64,000 nucleotides of DNA, taken from the NCBI GenBank assembly GCA_038210135.1, contig JBBQWZ010000038.1, positions 8,333 through 72,332 of the forward strand, in the 5' to 3' direction. Origin of the DNA: JBBQWZ01 sp038210135 (GTDB lineage Bacteria; Acidobacteriota; Terriglobia; Bryobacterales; Bryobacteraceae). The notes beneath the pieces were generated by a model. The model was not told the DNA's origin, searched no databases, and saw only the letters and a list, made by a program, of their open reading frames with translations. Positions 25,054 through 37,071 of this stretch are shown here, piece after piece; the first letter of the stretch is position 1, and every line of letters starts with the position of its first letter. The translations under genes were made by a program, and so were the position numbers.

Positions 25054-27062
25054 TGCGCAAGACTTTCTGTATCGCGATCGCCGCCGCCGCGGGATTGTTC
25101 GCTCAGATCGACGCGGGCATCGTTGAGAAATACCGCACCGACCTGGCGAAACAAGGGTCCGAAGCGGAGATGAAGAGACAGGGCGGAACGCAGCCGCAGG
25201 ATTGGCCGTACGCGCTGCCTGACGGCGTGACCACACGCCAGGTGACGTTCTACAGCGATGGAACGGCTTGCTACGCGAAGCTCTTTTTCCCGAAGAGTTT
25301 TAGCACGAAGGGCAAGACGCCCGCTGTTGTGCTGGGTCATGGCTTCAACGCGATTTCGATTGGCATCGAGAAATACGGCGCGCGTTTCGCGGAGCGCGGA
25401 CTGGTCGCGATGGTGATCGACTACCGGACCTATGGCTTTTCGAGCGGGCAAATCACGCTGATGGAGCCCGATACTTCGACCGACGCGCATCCGGTGACGG
25501 ACAAGGTAATGCGCATCTCGCTCAAGCGGACGCGCCTCCATGTCGTGCGGCAAGCGGAAGACTATCGCGCGGCAATCTCTTATATTCAAGGCGAGCCTGG
25601 GGTTGATCGCGACCGCATCGGCATTTGGGGATCCAGCAATTCGGGCGGCTTGGTCATCACAATCGCGGGTCAGGATGCGCGCGTAAAGGCGGCCGTGTCG
25701 CAAGTGATCGGCGTCGGAGGGCGCAACGTGACGGGTCCCACGCCGATGGCGGCGAACATGGTGCAGGACGCGATCAAGCGGGCGCGCACGGGCCAAGGCG
25801 CGGAGGTCGACGGCGGATTCTCTTTCCGCACGAAGATCGATTTCGAAACCAATCAGGTTCAACGCGAACATCGTCCATGGGCGGCGCTGACGCGCATTCC
25901 GGAAACCACTGCGATCCTGTGGATGCCGGCCGAAAAAGACGAACTGGCGCCTCCGCGGTCACCCAGCGGTCCGGCGGAGGCAGCAAAGGTATTCAAAGGA
26001 ATCTCGCAGGTGATTGAGATTCCCTCGATTACGCACTTTCAGGCGTACTCGTATTCAGCATTTGAAGTAGGGTCGAATCTCGCAGCGGATTGGTTTCTGA
26101 AATACCTGGGAGCCGCGAAGCCGGCACCGCCGGAGCCTGTCGTGCCGCGGCAGATGCCGCTGGTTTCGGCGCTGACGCCATCGCCCGTGAAGTTACCAGC
26201 TGGCGTCACAACGAAGGACGCGCATTTCTACAGCGAAGGCGTTCTGTGTTACGGACGCGTTTTCCTGCCGAATGGCACGTCGGCGGATTCGAAGCTGCCG
26301 GCGGTTGTACTGGCGCCCGGCTGGGGCGAGACGCATGCTGCGATTGACCGCTACGCGGCGGAGTTCGCCGGCCGCGGCCTTGTCGCGATGACCATCGACT
26401 ATCGCGGTTGGGGGCAAAGCGGTGGCTATCTCTATACCGTCGATCGCCTGCAGCAGGATGATCGTTTCCGCTTCATGCAGCTGACCGCTAACGTGCGCTC
26501 AAGACGAAAGCGTCTGTTGCCCAAGGACCAGGTCGAAGATATTCGCAATGCGATTTCATACCTCGAAGGCGAGCCTGGAGTCGATGGTGCGCGAGTGGGA
26601 TTGTGGGGCGCTGACATGGCTGGCGGACATGCTCTCGTCGTCGCCGCAACCGATCCGCGCGTGAAGGCTTTCGTCGCGGTCGCGCCGGTGATCGATGGCC
26701 GTGACGTTCCGGCGATGGCCGACAGGTTCACGCCGGCTTTGCTCGAAGAAGCGATTCAGCTCGCGCGCAATGGCTTGACGGCGGCTCCCGCAGGTCAGGC
26801 TTTGGAAACGAAACTCGCACTCGCCGAATATCATCCGATGCATTTTGTCGATCAGATTCCGAAAACGGCGGCAGTCTTGTTCGTGATCGCGGAAAAAGAT
26901 TCGGTGATCAACAACGAAGCGAATACGGCGGCCTCCGCCGCGAGAATGCAGGGCGTCAAAGAGACTGTGGCCGTCAAAGGCGCGACGCACACAATGAGTT
27001 CCGCGGAGGCTTTCGCCGCCGCCTCTGCCGCTTCTGTGGATTGGTTCCTGAAACACCTGTAG
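25053..27062 (+). CDS. Secreted tandem alpha/beta hydrolase fusion
   Basis: 669 aa from the ATG at 25053, overlapping the previous TGA. A signal peptide (about 1-21) precedes two dienelactone-hydrolase-like domains, about residues 50-355 and 378-669. They align with each other (PDGVTTRQVTFYSDGTACY versus PAGVTTKDAHFYSEGVLCY), so the gene grew by internal duplication. Domain 1 has a classical elbow, GIWGSSNSGG (Ser195), with D in EKDE and H in SITHF. Domain 2 has GLWGADMAGG, so Asp521 stands where the nucleophile Ser should be; its H (GATHTMS) and D (EKDS) are kept. Domain 2 may have changed chemistry or may be regulatory. Substrate unknown. Confidence 0.8.
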   Translation: MRKTFCIAIAAAAGLFAQIDAGIVEKYRTDLAKQGSEAEMKRQGGTQPQDWPYALPDGVTTRQVTFYSDGTACYAKLFFPKSFSTKGKTPAVVLGHGFNAISIGIEKYGARFAERGLVAMVIDYRTYGFSSGQITLMEPDTSTDAHPVTDKVMRISLKRTRLHVVRQAEDYRAAISYIQGEPGVDRDRIGIWGSSNSGGLVITIAGQDARVKAAVSQVIGVGGRNVTGPTPMAANMVQDAIKRARTGQGAEVDGGFSFRTKIDFETNQVQREHRPWAALTRIPETTAILWMPAEKDELAPPRSPSGPAEAAKVFKGISQVIEIPSITHFQAYSYSAFEVGSNLAADWFLKYLGAAKPAPPEPVVPRQMPLVSALTPSPVKLPAGVTTKDAHFYSEGVLCYGRVFLPNGTSADSKLPAVVLAPGWGETHAAIDRYAAEFAGRGLVAMTIDYRGWGQSGGYLYTVDRLQQDDRFRFMQLTANVRSRRKRLLPKDQVEDIRNAISYLEGEPGVDGARVGLWGADMAGGHALVVAATDPRVKAFVAVAPVIDGRDVPAMADRFTPALLEEAIQLARNGLTAAPAGQALETKLALAEYHPMHFVDQIPKTAAVLFVIAEKDSVINNEANTAASAARMQGVKETVAVKGATHTMSSAEAFAAASAASVDWFLKHL

Positions 27063-27090
27063 CTTCGCGTTTCCGCGTAGACTAGCGAGA

Positions 27091-28395
27091 ATGACCAAAG
27101 AGCTTCCGCGCGAGTTGGGCCTGTTGGATTCGCTCTCGATCGTCGTGGGCATCGTGATCGGCGGCGGAATTTTCCTGGTTCCTAATCTCATTGCGCGGGA
27201 GCTGACTTCGATTCCAGCGATCCTCGGAGTCTGGGCGTTCGCCGGCATTGTTTCGTTTTTCGGCGCGCTGGCCTGCGCGGAACTCGGCACGATGTTTCCT
27301 TCCACCGGCGGCCAGTACGTGTTCTTGCGCGAAACCTACGGACCACTCGCCGGCTTCCTTTGCGGTTGGGCGAACTTCGCAGTCGCGCGGACGGCGCAGG
27401 TCTCGTGGATGGCGGTGACGTTCTCGTTGTACATTTCTTATTTCACGCCGCTAAGTCCGTGGATGTCGAAACTTCTGGGCGTCGGCGCGATCGCGCTCTT
27501 CACTTGGATCAACTATCGCGGGGTCGCTCTCGGTGCCGTTGTACAAAAGGTTTTCACCTTCGCCAAAGTGGCGGGGCTGTTGGTGATCATCGGCGGCGCA
27601 TTCTTATGGACCGGTCCCGCGGCTGCTTCGACATCGGCGGCGCAATCGACTCCGCTCACGCTCAGCCATTTCGGCGTAGCGCTGATCGCTTCGCTACTGG
27701 CGTACGACGGATGGGTGCAGTTGAGTTTTGTGGCCGGCGAAATTAAGAATCCGAAGCGAAACGTTCTGCTCGCGCTCGCACTGGGTTCGTTGGTTGTCAT
27801 GGCCGTCTATATGCTTGCGAACATCGCCTACTTGCGTGTACTGTCGATTCCCGACATCGCGGCCAGCGAGCATGTCGGCGCAACCGTGGCGGAAAAAACG
27901 CTTGGATCCGCGGGCGGCACGCTGGTCTCGGTGATCATCCTGATGTCGATTATCGGCACGCTGAACGGCTGCTTTCTCACCAGTCCGCGCGTGTATTTCG
28001 CGCAGGCGCGCGATGGATTATTCTTCAAACAATTCGCGGAGGTGCACCCGCAATATCAGACTCCAGGCTTTGCGATCGTGGCTCAGGGAGTCTGGGCGAC
28101 GGTTTTGCTGCTAAGTGGATCGTATGAAACTCTGGCGGATTATGCGATGTTCGCAATCTGGGTTTTCTACGGACTGATGATCTCCGCGGTCATCGTCCTG
28201 CGTATCAAACGGCCAGATCTGGAGCGCCCCTATCGGATGTGGGGCTATCCCGTAACTCCAGTCATCTTCCTTGGGATCACGGCGTGGTTCCTCGTCAACA
28301 TGCTCATCAGCAGGCCAGTGCCGTCATTTGCGGGGTTGGGCCTGATCGCGACTGGCATTCCGATTTATTATTTCTGGGCGAGGAAATCCGCATGA
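27091..28395 (+). CDS. APC-superfamily amino acid permease
   Basis: 434 aa with about twelve membrane helices. The N-terminal SIVVGIVIGGGIFLVPNLIA is the classic APC helix 1 with the unwound GGGIF substrate site. FPSTGGQYVFLRETYGPLAGF is the conserved helix 2-3 loop, and the end resembles amino acid/polyamine transporters. It imports amino acids with protons or exchanges them across the inner membrane. It sits 28 nt after the tandem hydrolase and overlaps the NHL gene by 4 nt, so it may take up products released by the exported hydrolases; that link is inference. Confidence 0.85.
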   Translation: MTKELPRELGLLDSLSIVVGIVIGGGIFLVPNLIARELTSIPAILGVWAFAGIVSFFGALACAELGTMFPSTGGQYVFLRETYGPLAGFLCGWANFAVARTAQVSWMAVTFSLYISYFTPLSPWMSKLLGVGAIALFTWINYRGVALGAVVQKVFTFAKVAGLLVIIGGAFLWTGPAAASTSAAQSTPLTLSHFGVALIASLLAYDGWVQLSFVAGEIKNPKRNVLLALALGSLVVMAVYMLANIAYLRVLSIPDIAASEHVGATVAEKTLGSAGGTLVSVIILMSIIGTLNGCFLTSPRVYFAQARDGLFFKQFAEVHPQYQTPGFAIVAQGVWATVLLLSGSYETLADYAMFAIWVFYGLMISAVIVLRIKRPDLERPYRMWGYPVTPVIFLGITAWFLVNMLISRPVPSFAGLGLIATGIPIYYFWARKSA

Positions 28396-29378
28396 GCCTT
28401 ATGAACCGCCGCGCATTTCTCACCGGCGCCGTGGGAGCGACCGCCCTCAATGGTGCGCAGAAGTCAATAACAACTTTGACGCGGCCTGGTGCCGTCAACA
28501 ATCCGTACGGACTCCGCATTGGGCCAGACGGCGCGCTCTACATCTGCGAGATCGGAAACCATCGCATCCGTCGTATGGATCTTACGACTCGCGATTTGAC
28601 GACGATCGTCGGCGATCTGCGGGAACCATACGAATTGATCTTCGACAAGAGTGGCAATTTGTATTTCGTGGATATGCCGGCGCAGTGCGTGCGCGTGTGG
28701 AACAAACGCAGCGAAATGTTGACGACCGTTGCGGGCACGGGCACTGCCGGATTCAGCGGCGATGACGGACCAGCCCGGCGCGCACAGTTGCGGACGCCGC
28801 ATAGTATCGCGTGGGATGCGATGGGCCGCCTGCTGATTTGCGACATCGGAAATCATCGAATCCGGCGCGTCGATCCACGGAGCGGTGTGATCGAAACGGC
28901 TGCCGGGACTGGAGAGGGCAAGCCGACCCCCGATGGGGCGACGGTGGCAGGCACTCCGTTGCACGGTCCGCGGGCGATCGATCTCGATCGCGAGGGCCGC
29001 TTGTTCGTGGCGTTACGCGAAGGCAATTCTGTGTACTGCATCGAGAAGGGGATGTACCGGCATGTCGCGGGCACGGGAGAAAAGGGATATTCAGGCGACG
29101 GCGGCGATGCGCGGCGCGCGAAGCTTTCCGGTCCGAAGGGAATTTCGTGCGCGGCGGACGGCAGTATTTATTTTGCGGATACGGAGAATCATGCGATCCG
29201 CCGGGTAGACAAAGGCGGCGTCATTACGACGGTTGCCGGAACCGGGGAGCGCGGCGGCGGTCCCGATGGCGATCCACTGAAATGCAAGTTGAATCGGCCG
29301 CACGGGATTTACGTCCACACTGACGGACGAGTATTCATCGGCGACAGCGAATCGCACTGCGTCCGCGTGATTGCTTGA
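28392..29378 (+). CDS. Tat-exported NHL-repeat beta-propeller protein
   Basis: 328 aa from the ATG at 28392, in an ATGA overlap with the permease; the open frame extends further upstream inside the permease and that part is rejected. The leader NRRAFLTGAVGATAL is Tat-like. About five to six NHL blades follow, with recurring patterns GNHRIRRM/V, ITTVAGTGERG and SGDGGDARRAKL, ending in GDSESHCVRVIA. Such propellers are often binding or lactonase-like domains; no catalytic residues can be picked out. It is convergent with the DUF1501 gene, whose stop abuts directly. Confidence 0.82.
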   Translation: MSLMNRRAFLTGAVGATALNGAQKSITTLTRPGAVNNPYGLRIGPDGALYICEIGNHRIRRMDLTTRDLTTIVGDLREPYELIFDKSGNLYFVDMPAQCVRVWNKRSEMLTTVAGTGTAGFSGDDGPARRAQLRTPHSIAWDAMGRLLICDIGNHRIRRVDPRSGVIETAAGTGEGKPTPDGATVAGTPLHGPRAIDLDREGRLFVALREGNSVYCIEKGMYRHVAGTGEKGYSGDGGDARRAKLSGPKGISCAADGSIYFADTENHAIRRVDKGGVITTVAGTGERGGGPDGDPLKCKLNRPHGIYVHTDGRVFIGDSESHCVRVIA

Positions 29379-30797
29379 TTACGCGAAGGCTTCCTTCACT
29401 ACTTCGCCCGCGACAATGGTCGGGCGCTCGGCGCGGCCGTTGTGAAGATAGGTGACATTCAGGTGGTTCAAGCCTAATGCGTGAAGGATTGTCGCGTGAA
29501 TATCGTGGACGTGCGTCCTGCGATCCACTCCGCGGAGCCCGAGCTCGTCGGTGGTTCCGATGGTCTGGCCGCCTTTGATTCCGCCTCCCGCCATCCAAAT
29601 CGTGAACCCCCAGGGATTGTGGTCGCGGCCGTCGCCTTTTTCGTTAAACGGAGTCCGGCCGAATTCCCCGCCCCACACGACGAGCGTATCCTTCAGCAAT
29701 CCGCGCGCTTTAAGATCGGTGAGCAAGCCGGCGATCGGCTTGTCGGAGATATGGCACATCTTCGAGTGGTTGCTCTCGATATGGTCGTGCGCGTCCCAGG
29801 CGCTGCCGCTGCCGCAGTACAGTTCGACGAATCGAACTCCGCGCTCGACCATGCGGCGGGCCATCAGGCAGTTACCGCCGAACTTAGCCGTCGCTTCTTC
29901 GTCCATCCCATAGAGGCGCTTGGTGGCTTCGGATTCCTGCGCGAGGTCCACGGCTTCGGGCCCGGAAGCCTGCATGCGGAACGCAAGTTCGTATGCATTG
30001 ATGCGCGCTTCGAGATCGGTGTCTTCGGGTTTGTCGGCACCGAAGCGCTCGTTGAGCGTGCGGAGAAAATCGAGCCGTCCGCGTTGTTGCTTCCCGCCGA
30101 TGGTTTCAGGCGGAGCGAGATTCAGAATCGGCGGACCTTGATTGCGCAACAGCGTGCCCTGGTAGGTCGCGGGTAGAAAGCCGGAACTCCAGTTCTTCGG
30201 ACCGCCAAGAACCTCGGCGGAATCCGTCAGCACCATGAAGCTCGGCAGATTTCGATTCGCGGAGCCCAGGCCGTAGTTGATCCACGCGCCGAGCGACGGG
30301 CGTCCCGCGAGGATCGAACCGGTGTTCATTTCGCAAACCGAGCCGACGTGATTCAGGCCATCGGCCCAGCAGGCGCGGAACACCGCGAGGTCGTCGGCGT
30401 GCTTCGCGATTTCGTTATACCAATCGGAAATCCAGAGTCCGCTTTTCCCGTGTTGCTTCCAAGTCCGCTTCGAGGGCATCAACGTGTTGTTGCCGGTGCC
30501 CATCGCTGTGATGGGGCGTCCGAAGGAGGGCGGCAGCGGCTGTCCGGCGAGGCGCTCCAGCTCCGGCTTCGGATCGAACAGGTCGATATGGCTGGGACCG
30601 CCTTCCATGAAGAGCCAGATGACGGACTTCGCTGTGGGCTGAAAGTGCGGCTGCTTGGGCGCGAGCGGATCCGCGGTTTTGGCGGCGGACGCGTCCTGTT
30701 GCATCATCGCGGCCAGCGCGATCGCGCCGAGTCCGCTGCCCGAATTCGCGAGGAAATCGCGACGTGAAGTGGGACGCCGTTTATGAGGATTGATCAC
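29379..30797 (-). CDS. DUF1501 protein, Tat-exported, alkaline phosphatase/sulfatase-like fold
   Basis: 472 aa. A Tat leader (PTSRRDFLANSGSGLGAIAL) precedes a DUF1501 domain. Landmarks are FMEGGPSHIDLFDPKPEL, NYGLGSANRNLPSFMVL, RGVRFVELYCGSGSAWDAHD, WGGEFGRTPFNEKGDGRDHNP and NVTYLHNGRAERPT. Conserved Asp/His residues in HDHIESNH and GRDHNP resemble metal ligands of the alkaline phosphatase superfamily. These genes almost always sit next to a DUF1549/DUF1553 gene, as here (6 nt gap), and are frequent in Planctomycetes and Solibacter-like acidobacteria. Function is unknown; polysaccharide attack has been proposed. Confidence 0.88.
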   Translation of the reverse strand: MINPHKRRPTSRRDFLANSGSGLGAIALAAMMQQDASAAKTADPLAPKQPHFQPTAKSVIWLFMEGGPSHIDLFDPKPELERLAGQPLPPSFGRPITAMGTGNNTLMPSKRTWKQHGKSGLWISDWYNEIAKHADDLAVFRACWADGLNHVGSVCEMNTGSILAGRPSLGAWINYGLGSANRNLPSFMVLTDSAEVLGGPKNWSSGFLPATYQGTLLRNQGPPILNLAPPETIGGKQQRGRLDFLRTLNERFGADKPEDTDLEARINAYELAFRMQASGPEAVDLAQESEATKRLYGMDEEATAKFGGNCLMARRMVERGVRFVELYCGSGSAWDAHDHIESNHSKMCHISDKPIAGLLTDLKARGLLKDTLVVWGGEFGRTPFNEKGDGRDHNPWGFTIWMAGGGIKGGQTIGTTDELGLRGVDRRTHVHDIHATILHALGLNHLNVTYLHNGRAERPTIVAGEVVKEAFA

Positions 30798-30803
30798 GAT
30801 GTC

Positions 30804-33071
<2,268 letters not shown>

Positions 33072-33129
33072 TATGAATGGGAAAGCGTCCGAAAACAAGG
33101 GTATGAGCGCCGAGGTGGTGCGGGCGGCA

Positions 33130-34653
33130 TCAACCCAAACGATCCTTTGCGAGCCATAGTGCTGTCCGTTCGATGTCGTCCGAAAAAGGCCGGTCGCCGC
33201 TCCAGGGGGCGGCGATTTCAGACAGCTTCGCCCGCACGCTTTCGAGAGCCGGACTGCTCTTCAGCGGCTTGCGCAGATCGAGTCCGCGCGCGGCGGTGAG
33301 GAGTTCGATCGCAAGGACCGTCCGCGTCATCTTCACGACCTGCGCAAACTTTAGAGCGGAGGTCATGCCCATGCTGACGAAATCTTCTTTGTTGCCGCTG
33401 GTGGTGATGGATCCAGGCGAGGCGGGCGTCGCGAGCACGCGGCATTCGGCGACCAAGGCGGCCGCGGTGACCTGCACCATCATGAAGCCGGATTCGAGCC
33501 CGGGGTGATTGGTCAGAAACGCCGGCAGCTCCTCACTCAACGCGGGATTGACCAGCCGATCGATCCGCCGTTCAGAAATGCCGGCCAAGGCGGTCATCGC
33601 GACAGCGAGGGAATCGAGAGCGAATGCCAGCGGCTGTCCATGAAAGTTTCCGCCCGAAAGAATTTCGCCGCCGGCGGGAAGCGTTTCGTCCACGAAGACC
33701 AGCGGATTGTCCGTAACGGAATTCAGCTCGATGGCAAAAATCCGGCGCGCCTCGGACAGCGAATCACGGACCGCGCCGTGGACTTGCGGCGCGCAACGAA
33801 GCGAGTAGGCGTCCTGCACGCGGCGGCAATCGGCGTGCGACCCGCGGATCTCGCTATTTTCGAGCAAAACTTCGAGACGGCGGGCACTCGCCACTTGGCC
33901 GGGATGAGGGCGAATTTCGTGGATGCGCCGGTCGAACGCGCGCGGCGTTCCACGCAAGCCGTCGAGCGTCATAGCGCAAATCACATCCGCGGAGTCCGCA
34001 AGGAGTTCGCTTTGGACGAGTTCGAGGCAGCCGACCGCGAGCATGGCTTGCGTGCCATTGACCAGAGAAATTCCTTCCTTCGAGGCCAACGTCAGGGGCT
34101 GGATGCCCGCTCTTTTTAGAGCCTCCGCCCCAGGCAGGCGTTCAGTCGAACCGTTACGGGGCTGGAAATCCGCCGTCCCTTCGCCGATCAAAACGAGTGC
34201 CATGTGGGCGAGCGGAGCCAGGTCGCCCGAAGCGCCTACGCTTCCACGGGCCGGAACCACGGGCGTCACGTTCGCGTTCAGCAACGCGCAAAGCGTTTCC
34301 GCGACCACCGGCCGGATTCCTGAAAATCCTTTCGCAAGGACGTTGGCGCGGATCAGCATCATCGCGCGAACCTGTTCACGCGAGAGGGGTTCGCCGACAC
34401 CGACGCAATGCGAGCGGACCACATTCCGCTGCAAATCCTCCATCTCTTCCGGAGAGACGCGAACGTCGGCCAGCAGTCCGACTCCAGTATTCACGGCGTA
34501 AACCGGTTCGTCGCCTGCCGCGAGCTTCTCGACGACGGCGCGGGACCGCTCCATCATGGCGACCGCCGCGGCCGGAATCGTAACCATCGCCTTCCCCTGC
34601 GCGACCGCGCAGACCTGTTCGATGGTGAGGGAATTGCCGTCAACGTGGATCAC
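33130..34653 (-). CDS. hutH: Histidine ammonia-lyase
   Basis: 507 aa from a GTG at 34653, which puts IHVDGNSLTIEQV at the N terminus as in relatives; an ATG eight codons earlier (34677) would overlap the divergent methyltransferase start. The MIO cofactor-forming ASG lies near residues 141-143 in GSVGASGDLAPLAH. The family signature continues with INTGVG-like AVNTGVGLLADV and the C-terminal TSGNKEDFVSMG. It deaminates L-histidine to urocanate in the cytosol. No hutU, hutI or hutG lies nearby, so the rest of the pathway is elsewhere or the substrate differs. Confidence 0.88.
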   Translation of the reverse strand: MIHVDGNSLTIEQVCAVAQGKAMVTIPAAAVAMMERSRAVVEKLAAGDEPVYAVNTGVGLLADVRVSPEEMEDLQRNVVRSHCVGVGEPLSREQVRAMMLIRANVLAKGFSGIRPVVAETLCALLNANVTPVVPARGSVGASGDLAPLAHMALVLIGEGTADFQPRNGSTERLPGAEALKRAGIQPLTLASKEGISLVNGTQAMLAVGCLELVQSELLADSADVICAMTLDGLRGTPRAFDRRIHEIRPHPGQVASARRLEVLLENSEIRGSHADCRRVQDAYSLRCAPQVHGAVRDSLSEARRIFAIELNSVTDNPLVFVDETLPAGGEILSGGNFHGQPLAFALDSLAVAMTALAGISERRIDRLVNPALSEELPAFLTNHPGLESGFMMVQVTAAALVAECRVLATPASPGSITTSGNKEDFVSMGMTSALKFAQVVKMTRTVLAIELLTAARGLDLRKPLKSSPALESVRAKLSEIAAPWSGDRPFSDDIERTALWLAKDRLG

Positions 34654-34663
34654 GAGAACGATG

Positions 34664-35263
34664 ATGGCAGATTCCAAATCGGCGACACTCGGCGTCGATC
34701 AATCCGTTACCATTCATAACTTGGACCGCCTTCCCTACCTCGCTTCCGAAGCCTCTACGCCCTACGACTCGATCACCCGGCTTCCTGTCTCGGTGCTGCT
34801 CGACAACGTGCGGAGCATGTACAACGTCGGATCTTTTTTCCGCACCGCGGATGCGGCTGGAATCGAATCGTTGTTGCTCACCGGAATCACGGCGGCCCCG
34901 CCGAAGAAGGAAATCAGCAAGACCGCGCTCGGAGCGGAAGAGACCGTGAACTGGAAACAGTCGCTGGATCCGATTCGGTTGCTTGACGAACTGCGCGAGC
35001 GAGGATTCGAACTCGCCGCGATCGAAACCAGTCCGCGCGCGGTGGACCTGTTCGACTGGCAGCCGCGGTGGCCTACCTGCGTATTATTCGGACATGAAGT
35101 GGACGGCGTGCAGCGCGAATTGCTCGACCGCTGCGACACTTTCGTACGCATTCCGATGCTGGGACGGAAGCATTCACTCAACGTCGCAACAGCCGGCGGG
35201 GTTGTGTTATTCGAGCTGCTGCGAAAGTACCGCCGCCTGACAGAGAATAGAAGGACGCTGTAA
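34664..35263 (+). CDS. TrmH/SpoU-family RNA 2'-O-methyltransferase
   Basis: 199 aa from the ATG at 34664 (an adjacent ATG lies at 34661); an open frame reaching back to 34556 would overlap hutH heavily. The three SPOUT motifs are present: VLLDNVRSMYNVGSFFRTAD (motif 1 with conserved N and R), VLFGHEVDGV (motif 2) and IPMLGRKHSLNVATAGGVVL (motif 3 knot). It binds S-adenosylmethionine in a trefoil knot and methylates a ribose 2'-OH in tRNA or rRNA; the target nucleotide cannot be told. It is divergent from hutH with only about 10 nt between starts. Confidence 0.88.
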   Translation: MADSKSATLGVDQSVTIHNLDRLPYLASEASTPYDSITRLPVSVLLDNVRSMYNVGSFFRTADAAGIESLLLTGITAAPPKKEISKTALGAEETVNWKQSLDPIRLLDELRERGFELAAIETSPRAVDLFDWQPRWPTCVLFGHEVDGVQRELLDRCDTFVRIPMLGRKHSLNVATAGGVVLFELLRKYRRLTENRRTL

Positions 35264-35277
35264 AGGATCACACTCGA

Positions 35278-37044
35278 ATGAATCGAATTGCACTTATTTC
35301 CGTAGTCGCGCTGGCCGCCTGTCCGCTTTTTGCGCAGCCGACGATGTTCCCGGCCGTTCGCGGCACCAAGCACATGGTCGGCGCCGCCAACAATCAGGAG
35401 GTCGAAGCCGGCTACCGGATTCTTTCGCAGGGAGGCAACGCGGTGGATGCGGGTGTGGCCGCCACGCTGACCGCGGCGGTTACCGAACAAAGCCGCGTCG
35501 GACTTGGCGGAGAAATTCCGATTCTGATTCAGCTCGCCGGTAAGGCTCCGATCGCGATTTCCGGGATTGGTACGGCGCCGAAAATGGCAACCACGGAGTG
35601 GTATGCGAACCGCAAGCCCGAGGCGTGGGAAAGCGGTAACCGCAAGCCGCCGATTCCGGGTCAGGGCATTCACGCCGCGATCCTTCCGGGCTTACTCGAC
35701 GGCGTGCTGGTAGCGCTTTCGAAATACGGCACGATGTCGTTCGCACAGGTCGCACAGCCGGCCATCGAGTACGCCAACGATTTTCCAATCGCCGAAGAAT
35801 TCGCTCGGATGTTAGGCTCGCAAGGCTTCGAACAAACGCTTTCGCTGTGGCCGGCGTCGTATTCGTTTTTCTATCCGACGAAGCGCGCGCCGAAACCGGG
35901 CGAGGTCGTACACATGCCGGACCTGGCAAAGACTTTGAGCGCACTGGTCGCCGCCGAGAAGAAGGCGAGAGGAAATCGCGCCGCCAAGATTCAAGCGGTC
36001 CACGATCTTTTCTATAAGGGCGATATCGCGAAGAAGATCGCGAAGTTTTCCGAAGCGAACGAAGGCCTGATCCGCTACGAAGACATGGCTGGCTTCAAGG
36101 CGGAAGTCGATGCGACGCGCTCGGTAACGTATCGCGGCTACGAAGTTCACAAGACCGGTTTCTGGGCCCAGGGTCCCGTAATGCTGCAGGCGCTGAACAT
36201 TCTGGAGGGCTACGATTTGAAAGCGATGGGCCATAACAGCCCGCTCTACTTGCACACGGTGATCGAGGCGATCAAGCTGGCCTTCGCGGATCGCGATCGT
36301 CACTATGGCGATCCGAAATTCTCGAAGATTCCGGAAGAGATGCTGCTCTCGAAATCCTATGCCGCCGATCGGCGCAAGCTGATCGATCCGAAGGCCGCTT
36401 CGATGGATAGCCGCCCGGGCCTGGGGACGGAACCGATGCCGCCGACCAGCGGCACTTCGGTGAACATTCAGGACACTACCTGCGTGACGGCCGTCGATTC
36501 GATGGGGAACGCGTTTGTTGCGACGCCTAGCGGCGCGTGGCTGCCGTCGGTGATTGCCGGCGACACCGGCATTCCGATTTCGACGCGCCTGCAGTCGTTC
36601 GTGGTTACGCCCGGCCACGCGAATCAGCTCGCGCCCGGCAAGCGCCCGCGCGTCACGCTGTCCCCGACACTGGTGACGAAAGACGGCAAGCTGTCCTTCG
36701 TGATGTCCACGCCCGGCGGTGACAATCAGGACCAAGCCATGCTGCAGGTGATGTTGAATATGATCGAATTCGGGATGAATCCGCAGGAAGCCGCCGAGGC
36801 TCCCAGGTTCCAGAGTTCGCACTTCTACAGCTCATTCGATTTTCACGAATTCACGGCCGGACGCCTGAACGTGGAATCGCGGATACCGAAGGAGGTCTCG
36901 GACGCGCTCGCCGCGATGGGACATAAAGTGATGCGCTCCGGCGATTGGTCAAACGGTTCGGCTCCGACCGTAATTCTGTCGAAGGAAGGCGCGCTGCACG
37001 GCGCCGCCGATCCGCGGCGCGCGCGCTTCATTTTTGGACGTTAG
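35278..37044 (+). CDS. ggt: Gamma-glutamyltransferase (glutathione hydrolase)
   Basis: 588 aa with signal peptide (residues 1-20, ending CPLFAQ), so periplasmic. The autocatalytic cleavage site is the Thr pair at residues 400-401 (NIQDTTCVTAVDSMGNAFVA), matching the TTHYSVVD context of E. coli Ggt, with Cys replacing His. GGNAVDAGVAATLTAAVTE near residues 52-70 and a C-terminal lobe with SPTLV and STPGGDNQ are conserved. The enzyme splits into two chains and removes gamma-glutamyl groups from glutathione and related peptides. It lies 14 nt after the methyltransferase gene. Confidence 0.9.
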   Translation: MNRIALISVVALAACPLFAQPTMFPAVRGTKHMVGAANNQEVEAGYRILSQGGNAVDAGVAATLTAAVTEQSRVGLGGEIPILIQLAGKAPIAISGIGTAPKMATTEWYANRKPEAWESGNRKPPIPGQGIHAAILPGLLDGVLVALSKYGTMSFAQVAQPAIEYANDFPIAEEFARMLGSQGFEQTLSLWPASYSFFYPTKRAPKPGEVVHMPDLAKTLSALVAAEKKARGNRAAKIQAVHDLFYKGDIAKKIAKFSEANEGLIRYEDMAGFKAEVDATRSVTYRGYEVHKTGFWAQGPVMLQALNILEGYDLKAMGHNSPLYLHTVIEAIKLAFADRDRHYGDPKFSKIPEEMLLSKSYAADRRKLIDPKAASMDSRPGLGTEPMPPTSGTSVNIQDTTCVTAVDSMGNAFVATPSGAWLPSVIAGDTGIPISTRLQSFVVTPGHANQLAPGKRPRVTLSPTLVTKDGKLSFVMSTPGGDNQDQAMLQVMLNMIEFGMNPQEAAEAPRFQSSHFYSSFDFHEFTAGRLNVESRIPKEVSDALAAMGHKVMRSGDWSNGSAPTVILSKEGALHGAADPRRARFIFGR

Positions 37045-37071
37045 GACGAGCGTCGAACGGGCTTCGCGCCG

